A stretch of DNA of 10,581 bases from Prado023 sp049688395 (GTDB lineage Bacteria; Actinomycetota; Actinomycetes; S36-B12; CAIYMF01), in NCBI GenBank assembly GCA_049688395.1, contig JBAVKQ010000339.1:1-10581 (forward strand), read 5' to 3'. The notes below the pieces were generated by a model that was not told where the DNA came from, did no database searches, and saw only the letters and a program-made list of their open reading frames with translations. Positions 6,647 through 10,581 of this stretch are shown here, piece after piece. The translations under genes were made by a program, and so were the position numbers. Position 1 is the stretch's first letter; each line of letters starts with the position of its first letter.

Positions 6647-6654
6647 GGGTTCGC

Positions 6655-6729
6655 TCAGGCGTTGGGGCGGCGGCCGTGATTGGCCCCGTTGCCCTTGCGG
6701 GAGCGACGCTTGCGGGCGCGCTTGCTCAT
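6655..6729 (-). CDS. 50S ribosomal protein bL37 (24 residues)
   Basis: A 24-codon gene with start ATG at 6729, a clear GAGGAG Shine-Dalgarno at 6736-6741 (6 bases upstream) and a TGA stop at 6655-6657. The product begins MSKRARKRRSRK and ends ANHGRRPNA. It is extremely basic. This matches the small bL37 protein found in actinobacterial (mycobacterial) 50S subunits, which is also 24 residues, starts with a Lys/Arg cluster and ends with ANHGKRPNA-like residues. It probably binds 23S rRNA as a structural peg. It stands as a single gene between the upstream unknown gene and a strong hairpin. It is short enough that routine gene callers usually skip it. Length, composition, start signals and the terminal motif all agree. 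Confidence 0.92.
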   Translation of the reverse strand: MSKRARKRRSRKGNGANHGRRPNA

Positions 6730-6849
6730 GACAGACTCCTCGGGTCCGGGAAGGCCCCATGCTCGCACATCGGTCCGGTGCCCACGAAATTGCGTTCCGG
6801 CGGCACGTCGAGGGCGCCGGGCGTGGCTGCGGCCCGCCCACGGTCCGGT

Positions 6850-7317
6850 CTACGGTCCAATCCACGGCGCCGGGTGCGGACCCGGGGTGTGGGCGTCGAT
6901 CAGCGCCGCGATGCCGGGCGCGGCAGCTTCCACGTGGCCGCGCGCCGTCCCGCGCACGCGCAGGTAGGCCCGGCGCAGGGTGGCCTGGCTGGTCCGCTCG
7001 GCCTTGGCATCGGTGATGCTCAGCAGGGCCTCGGCCATGGCCCGGCGCTGCGAGACCAGGATGTCGGCCAGCGGTCGCCCGGTCGTCAGGCTCTGCTGGT
7101 AGAAGGGGTCGAGCCGCTCGGCGAACGGCTCGAGCAGGCCCTCGACCGCGGAGCCCACCATCCCCGGGCGGACGCCGGTGAGCACCCGGTGGGCCGAGCG
7201 GATCGCCAGCCCGGAGAACCCGTTCGTCCGGGCGACCTCCTGGTCGATGAGCTCGATGGCATCGTGCACGACCACGGGGCGCACGTCGGGCCGGGTCAGG
7301 TGTGCGGCCAGTTCCAT
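6850..7317 (-). CDS. Conserved actinobacterial protein of unknown function (DUF6918-like)
   Basis: 155-residue soluble, mostly helical protein. The start ATG at 7317 has a purine-rich AAGGGAGG a few bases upstream. It resembles a family of unknown function widespread in actinobacteria, which I recall as DUF6918 but could not check. The family features seen are an N-terminal RPVVVHDAIELIDQEVARTNGFSG, then IRSAHRVLTGVRPGMVGSAVEGLLEPFAERLDPFY, and ALLSITDAKAERTSQATLRRAYLRVRG near the C-terminus. There is no signal peptide, membrane segment or catalytic motif. It is divergent from the methyltransferase-like gene, with 132 bases between their starts. bL37 lies 120 bases downstream with its own binding site. 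Function is unknown. Confidence 0.75.
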   Translation of the reverse strand: MELAAHLTRPDVRPVVVHDAIELIDQEVARTNGFSGLAIRSAHRVLTGVRPGMVGSAVEGLLEPFAERLDPFYQQSLTTGRPLADILVSQRRAMAEALLSITDAKAERTSQATLRRAYLRVRGTARGHVEAAAPGIAALIDAHTPGPHPAPWIGP

Positions 7318-7449
7318 GGGCCCTCCCTTCCCCTGCGTGAGCGGGCTCGCATCGAGGCTAGCCTGTGGGCAACAGCGGCTGCGAGCCGGCGCGAGACTGG
7401 GTCAGCGCACCCCAGTGGACTCGTTCGGGGGCCGATCTGGAGGTACCCC
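7318..7449. promoter_or_regulatory. Divergent intergenic region with a palindrome and two small hairpins
   Basis: 132 bases between two divergent starts. They hold the perfect palindrome AGGCTAGCCT (7355-7364), whose core TAGCCT reads as a TANNNT -10 on both strands, though no good -35 accompanies either. On the plus strand two hairpins follow: CGGCT-GCG-AGCCG (7376-7388) and ACTGGG-9 bases-CCCAGT (7396-7416). GGAGGT (7439-7444) is the ribosome binding site of the plus-strand gene. A shared promoter/operator is plausible but inferred. Confidence 0.35.
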
Positions 7450-8130
7450 ATGACCGCATCGGCGCGACGCCGGCCAGGGCACCCGGCCCCGTCGTGGGCG
7501 ACGTACCGCCAGAGCATCGGCGACCGGTCCGGGCTGTTCGCAGCACTCCGCGAGCAGTGGCTGACCTCGACGGCGCTGTACCCAGGCAGCTATCTGGACA
7601 TGTCGCCCTCGGTGGCGATCCCCTCAGTGACCTACGTGGACACCGACCGGCGCGCGGCGCGGTTCTTCGCCAACGAGGAACTCGTCGCAGCGCAACTGCA
7701 CGGCCGGACCATGCCCGGTGCGGGCACCGAGGTGGCGTTCCTGCACGCGGACTACACGACCCCGCTCCCCCTGCCCGAGGGCGGCTTCGACCTGATCATC
7801 TCGCTCTACGCCGGCCCGGTGTGGGACCACTGCAACCAGCACCTCGCCCCGGGTGGGCTGCTGCTGGCCAACACGAGTCACGGTGATGCCTGCCTGGCGG
7901 CGCTCGATGCGTGCCTGGAGCTGGTCGCCGCCATCCATCAGCGAGATGACACGTACCGCCTCGACGCCGAAGCGCTGGAAACCTATCTGGTGCCGAAGAC
8001 CCCCAACCGGGCAGATCCCGAACTCATCCGCAGCCAGGGGCGCGCAGTGCAGTACACGAGAACCGCGTTCGCCTACCTGTTCCGGGCGCGCGCGGTCAGT
8101 CGGTCGTGTGCACCTGCACGCGGACACTGA
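7450..8130 (+). CDS. SAM-dependent methyltransferase-like protein, degenerate
   Basis: 226 residues. The frame is open back to 6634, but the ATG at 7450 with GGAGGT 6 bases upstream is the credible start. The layout resembles a class I methyltransferase. It has a strand and loop at ALYPGSYLDMSPSVAIPSVTYVDTDRRAARFF (42-73) with an acidic VDTD where the cofactor ribose would bind, then VAFLHADYTTPLPLPEGGFDLIISLYAG (95-122), then HLAPGGLLLANTSHGDA (131-147). The glycine-rich motif I (GxGxG) is missing, replaced by LDMSPS, so SAM binding is uncertain. It is the only plus-strand gene, and its last 35 bases overlap rsrA on the other strand. The final residues after YLFR are probably not conserved. 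Function and substrate are unknown. Confidence 0.7.
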   Translation: MTASARRRPGHPAPSWATYRQSIGDRSGLFAALREQWLTSTALYPGSYLDMSPSVAIPSVTYVDTDRRAARFFANEELVAAQLHGRTMPGAGTEVAFLHADYTTPLPLPEGGFDLIISLYAGPVWDHCNQHLAPGGLLLANTSHGDACLAALDACLELVAAIHQRDDTYRLDAEALETYLVPKTPNRADPELIRSQGRAVQYTRTAFAYLFRARAVSRSCAPARGH

Positions 8131-8365
8131 CGATCTGCGCATGCAGCCGGGCCCGCAACTGCGCCGGGGCGACCTGGCAGCAGGAGCGGGCGACCACGGC
8201 CTTGACGATGCGTTCCACGTCGAACTCGGCCAGGCAGGGACCGCATTCCTGCAGGTGCGTGGCGATCCGGTCGTGATCCAACTCGCCGACCTCGCCGTCG
8301 AGGAACTCGTAGAGGTGCTCCAGGGCCTCGCCGCAGTCCAGCTCGTGGGGATTGCCGCAGCTCAT
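8096..8365 (-). CDS. rsrA: Zinc-binding redox anti-sigma factor RsrA
   Basis: 89-residue cytoplasmic anti-sigma factor that holds SigR inactive until thiol oxidation makes a disulfide and expels zinc. The ZAS motif H-x3-C-x2-C is H37, C41 and C44 in HLQECGPC, with C11 ahead of it. These are the same positions as the zinc and redox residues of Streptomyces coelicolor RsrA. Extra cysteines are C3 and C62-C63, close to the C3 and C61-C62 of that protein. The ATG at 8365 overlaps the sigR stop in ATGA, so sigma and anti-sigma are made in a coupled way. Its 3' end overlaps the tail of the plus-strand gene by 35 bases. Expression should follow the sigma-R promoter upstream of sigR. Confidence 0.96.
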   Translation of the reverse strand: MSCGNPHELDCGEALEHLYEFLDGEVGELDHDRIATHLQECGPCLAEFDVERIVKAVVARSCCQVAPAQLRARLHAQIVSVRVQVHTTD

Positions 8366-9045
8366 GAGTCGCCCTCCCCGGGTGCGACGCGGATCAGGCC
8401 ACGTTCCAGCGCGTAGTCGGCGAGTTGGGCCCGCAGGAGCTTGCGCCCCCGATGCAGGCGCGACATCACGGTGCCCACGGGGGTGCCCATGATCTCGGCG
8501 ATCTCCTTGTAGGCGAACCCTTCGACGTCGGCGTAGTACACGGCCATCCGGAACTCCTCGGGCAGGGCCGCGAGGGCGGCCGTGACGTCGGAGTCGGGCA
8601 GGCGGTCCAGGGCTTCGGCCTCCGCGGAGCGCAGCCCACCGGACAGATGCCCCTCGGCGCGAGCCATCTGCCAGTCCTCGACCTCGTCGGTCGCCGCACG
8701 CTTGGGCTCGCGCTGCTTCTTGCGGTAGGTGTTGATGAACGTGTTGTTGAGGATCCGGTACAGCCAGGCCCGCAGGTTCGTGCCGTCGGTGTACTGGTGG
8801 AACGAGGCGAAGGCCTTGAGGAACGTCTCCTGGACCAGGTCCTCGGCCTCACCGGGGTTGCGCGTGAGCTTGAGCGCCGCGCTGTACAGCGCGTCCAGGT
8901 GCGGCAGGGCGTCGCGCTCGAACCGGGCCGAGCGCGCGGCGTCGGTCTCCGGGGGTGGTTCGGGCACGGTCATGACCCCCGAGCCTAGCGGTATTCCCGT
9001 GGCGGCCCCGCCGATGCGGGGTTCGTCATGCACATGCACCAGCAC
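8362..9045 (-). CDS. sigR: RNA polymerase sigma factor SigR/SigH, thiol-oxidative stress
   Basis: ECF-type sigma factor that directs transcription of the disulfide-stress regulon (thioredoxin, mycothiol and Clp genes in relatives). Numbered from the ATG at 8973 it has region 2 from ALYSAALKLTRNPGEAEDLVQETF (28-51) through NLRAWLYRILNNTFINTYRKKQREP (66-90) and region 4 from LPEEFRMAVYYADVEGF (137-153) through the helix-turn-helix around MGTPVGTVMSRLHRGRKLL (162-180). The start is uncertain. The GTG at 9045 (227 residues) has AGGAGG 5 bases upstream and fits the predicted transcript. The ATG at 8973 (203 residues) is where similarity to relatives begins (SARFERDALP soon after) but has only a weak site. 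The 24 extra codons include rare GGA, ATA and CTA. Both forms may be made. The stop overlaps rsrA by 4 bases. Confidence 0.96.
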   Translation of the reverse strand: MLVHVHDEPRIGGAATGIPLGSGVMTVPEPPPETDAARSARFERDALPHLDALYSAALKLTRNPGEAEDLVQETFLKAFASFHQYTDGTNLRAWLYRILNNTFINTYRKKQREPKRAATDEVEDWQMARAEGHLSGGLRSAEAEALDRLPDSDVTAALAALPEEFRMAVYYADVEGFAYKEIAEIMGTPVGTVMSRLHRGRKLLRAQLADYALERGLIRVAPGEGDS

Positions 9046-9050
9046 CGGCG

Positions 9051-9056
9051 CCTCCT
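9051..9056 (-). promoter_or_regulatory. Shine-Dalgarno supporting the upstream GTG start of sigR
   Basis: AGGAGG on the minus strand ends 5 bases before the GTG at 9045. No comparable site precedes the ATG at 8973, where only a G-run (CGGGGG) is present. It therefore favours translation of the longer SigR from the sigma-R-dependent transcript. Confidence 0.65.
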
Positions 9057-9071
9057 GTCGTTGCCAGCCTC

Positions 9072-9098
9072 AACACGTGCGGTGCGACGGCCATTCCC
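9072..9098 (-). promoter_or_regulatory. Sigma-R promoter, autoregulation of sigR-rsrA
   Basis: On the minus strand GGGAAT (9098-9093) is followed by exactly 18 bases and GTT (9074-9072). This equals the known sigma-R/SigH consensus GGGAAT-N18/19-GTT. Transcription would begin near 9062-9066, about 20 bases before the GTG at 9045. It lies between the rsmB stop and sigR, the place expected for the positive feedback loop described for sigR in Streptomyces and sigH in mycobacteria. Confidence 0.88.
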
Positions 9099-9108
9099 GC
9101 ACCGGCCC

Positions 9109-9129
9109 GAGCCCGTGGCGCTGGGGCTC
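9109..9129 (-). terminator. Weak hairpin at the rsmB stop codon
   Basis: GAGCCC (9129-9124), 9 bases, GGGCTC (9114-9109) on the minus strand forms a 6-bp stem that begins inside the rsmB stop codon and ends just before the sigma-R promoter. There is no T-run. It could reduce read-through from rsmB into sigR, but the support is the stem alone. Confidence 0.25.
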
Positions 9130-10581
9130 AATCCCGGCGGATGAGGGCGGCGAACATGCCGTCCGTGTCGTGCGCCGCCGGCCACAGCCGCAGGAACGGC
9201 CCGGCCAGGGCGTCGTCGGGCAGGTCCAGGCCGGGCACCTCGGCCAGGGGCAGCACGGTGCCGCCGGACCGCTCGGCGGTGGCCACCACCGCGTCGGTCT
9301 CGGCCAGGTGCGCCGAGCACGTCACGTAGAGCACCAGTCCCCCGGGCCGGACCACTGTCAGGGCGCGGGCCAGCAGGCGGCGCTGCAGGTCGGTGAGCTC
9401 GGCCAGGTCCTCGGCGCTGCGCCGCCAGCGCGCCTCCGGACGTCGGCGCAGCGCACCCAGGCCGGTGCACGGGGCGTCGAGCAGCACCCGGTCGTAGCCG
9501 GTGCCGATGTCGGCGCGGGTCGCGTCGGCGACCTGGACCTCGTGCCGGCCGCGGATCGGGCGCAGCGAGGCCCGCACCAGGTCGGCACGGTGGGGATGGA
9601 GCTCGACGGCCCGCAGCGTTCCGCCGCGGCCGGCCACCTGGCCGGCGAGCACCGCTGCCTTGCCCCCGGGCCCGGCGCACATGTCCAGCCAGTAGCTGTC
9701 CGGGCCCTCGATGGGGGCGTCGGCCAGGATCAGCGCCACGACCTGGCTGCCCTCGTCCTGCACCCCGGCCGCCCCGGTGGCGACCTGCGGGAGGGAACCC
9801 GGGTTGACGGCCTGCACCCGCACCGCCAACCGGGACAGCGCACCCGGGCGGCTGGTCACCCCGGCATCCTGGAGCTGGTCGAGCAGGTCGCCGCGCTCCA
9901 GGGTGCGCGCGACCAGGGTCACCGACCCCGCGGCGTTGTCGGCGGCCAGCTCGCGGGCGGTGTCGGCCCAGGTGCGTTCCGGCTTCGAGGAGGCCAGGGC
10001 GTCGTGGATCGCGCTGACGATCCAGGCGGGGTGCGACAGGGCCGTCGCCAGGTGCCCGATGGGGTCGAGCACCAGGTCGGGGACGGTGCCGGTGGCGACC
10101 AAGTGCTCGACCCACTGCTGCGCCGTGCCGCCGCGGGCGACCTTGCGCAGGACCGCGTTGGCCAGGCCGGCCGCACCGGGGTTGATGGCCGCGCGGACCA
10201 GTTCGACGGTCTCCCCGACGGCGGCATGGTCGCCGACCCGCATCTCGTGGAGCTGGTGGACACCGAGGCGCAACGCGTTGAGCAGCTCGGGCTGCAGGGC
10301 GCCCAGGCCCCGGTCGACGCAGGTGGCCAGGATCGCGTCGTGCCGCCCCCGCCAGCGCAGCGTCCCGTAGCCGAGCTCGGTGGCGAACCCGGCGTCCCGA
10401 CCGGACAGCCGGTGGTGGGCAAGGATCCGCGGCCACGCGATGTTGGCGTAGGCGCCGTCGAGCTCGACGTCGCGCAGCAGGTCCAGCGCGGCCATCCGGG
10501 CCGGGTCCACCCGGGCCGGGGGTCGCTGCGTCGGGGCGCTCTGGCGGGGGGCACCCGCGCGCGGTGCGCTCGATCCGGAGC
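9128..10581 (-). CDS. rsmB: 16S rRNA m5C methyltransferase, RsmB/Sun family, 5' end beyond window
   Basis: SAM-dependent enzyme that makes 5-methylcytosine in 16S rRNA (C967 in E. coli). Numbered from a GTG at 10510 it has a NusB-like RNA-binding domain (about 1-140; ALDLLRDVELDGAYANIAWP at the start, RLGVHQLHEM at 81-90, AAINPGAAGLANAVLRKV at 107-124). The catalytic Rossmann domain follows: VQDEGSQ (250-256), SAM loop LDMCAGPGGKAA (275-286), LLDAPCTGLG (343-352, C348) and VLYVTCSAHLAE (393-404, C398, by family knowledge the attacking cysteine). The frame stays open from 10510 to the window edge and encodes a basic Pro-rich stretch (APTQRPPAR), which relatives also have, and the GTG at 10510 lacks a Shine-Dalgarno. 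The true start is therefore probably outside the window. sigR follows about 80 bases after its stop. Confidence 0.92.
   Translation of the reverse strand, partial: SGSSAPRAGAPRQSAPTQRPPARVDPARMAALDLLRDVELDGAYANIAWPRILAHHRLSGRDAGFATELGYGTLRWRGRHDAILATCVDRGLGALQPELLNALRLGVHQLHEMRVGDHAAVGETVELVRAAINPGAAGLANAVLRKVARGGTAQQWVEHLVATGTVPDLVLDPIGHLATALSHPAWIVSAIHDALASSKPERTWADTARELAADNAAGSVTLVARTLERGDLLDQLQDAGVTSRPGALSRLAVRVQAVNPGSLPQVATGAAGVQDEGSQVVALILADAPIEGPDSYWLDMCAGPGGKAAVLAGQVAGRGGTLRAVELHPHRADLVRASLRPIRGRHEVQVADATRADIGTGYDRVLLDAPCTGLGALRRRPEARWRRSAEDLAELTDLQRRLLARALTVVRPGGLVLYVTCSAHLAETDAVVATAERSGGTVLPLAEVPGLDLPDDALAGPFLRLWPAAHDTDGMFAALIRRD

Noticed and set aside
6416..6865. N-terminal extension of the pilT frame by up to 150 codons
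   Set aside because: It lacks similarity to PilT, has low-complexity composition, and crosses the bL37 gene, a hairpin and a promoter. Starts at 6415-6436 fit family length.
6634..7449. Upstream extension of the plus-strand methyltransferase-like frame
   Set aside because: It runs antisense through bL37 and the DUF6918-like gene. The ATG at 7450 has a good Shine-Dalgarno.
8971..8998. Second GGGAAT (8998-8993) just before the short sigR ATG as another sigma-R promoter
   Set aside because: No GTT lies 18-19 bases downstream; the sequence there is the ATG itself.
9128..10510. GTG at 10510 as the true rsmB start
   Set aside because: No Shine-Dalgarno, and the frame continues to the window edge with a basic Pro-rich sequence typical of the family N-terminus. 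The gene was reported as partial instead.
1..10581. tRNA or rRNA genes, insertion sequences, CRISPR arrays, attachment sites
   Set aside because: None was seen on either strand by reading; no transposase-like frame, terminal repeats or spaced identical repeats are present.

Overview
The window reads as a high-GC actinomycete (Actinomycetota) chromosome. Three things support this: a sigma-R/RsrA pair of the kind that works with mycothiol, a 24-codon gene for the actinobacterial ribosomal protein bL37, and strong G/C third positions with GTG starts and long antisense shadow frames. I cannot assign a genus. All genes but one (7450-8130) lie on the minus strand, so they are described here from right to left.

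Right part (10581-8096): a 16S rRNA m5C methyltransferase of the RsmB/Sun family runs off the window edge. It is followed by the thiol-oxidative-stress sigma factor SigR and its zinc anti-sigma factor RsrA, joined by a 4-base ATGA overlap. Upstream of sigR is a full match to the sigma-R promoter (GGGAAT, 18 bases, GTT), so the pair should be autoregulated. The only plus-strand gene, a poorly conserved methyltransferase-like protein, runs into rsrA tail to tail and overlaps it by 35 bases.

Middle (7317-4842): an actinobacterial protein of unknown function comes first, then the tiny bL37 gene, a perfect 12-bp hairpin that probably ends it, and a sigma-28 (FliA/WhiG)-type promoter in front of pilT, the type IV pilus retraction ATPase. 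A small FlK-like hotdog thioesterase follows pilT after 38 bases.

Left part (4651-1): an ethanolamine catabolic operon, ordered permease, eutN, eutA, eutB, eutC (cut by the window edge). The permease imports ethanolamine. EutBC is the adenosylcobalamin-dependent ammonia-lyase giving acetaldehyde and ammonia. EutA reactivates EutBC by exchanging damaged cofactor. EutN is a bacterial microcompartment vertex protein. Short gaps (1 to 27 bases) indicate one transcript. No hexameric shell protein, aldehyde dehydrogenase, regulator or cobalamin riboswitch is visible, so whether a compartment is made depends on sequence left of base 1. The visible EutC N-terminus looks like a cargo-targeting helix, which favours a compartment.

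The points most worth a second look are the sigma-28-type promoter at pilT, the sigma-R promoter combined with a possible extended SigR isoform, the lone EutN with an EutC targeting helix, and the bL37 gene, which is short enough to be missed. I found no mobile element, CRISPR array, tRNA or rRNA. No wholly new system is evident.
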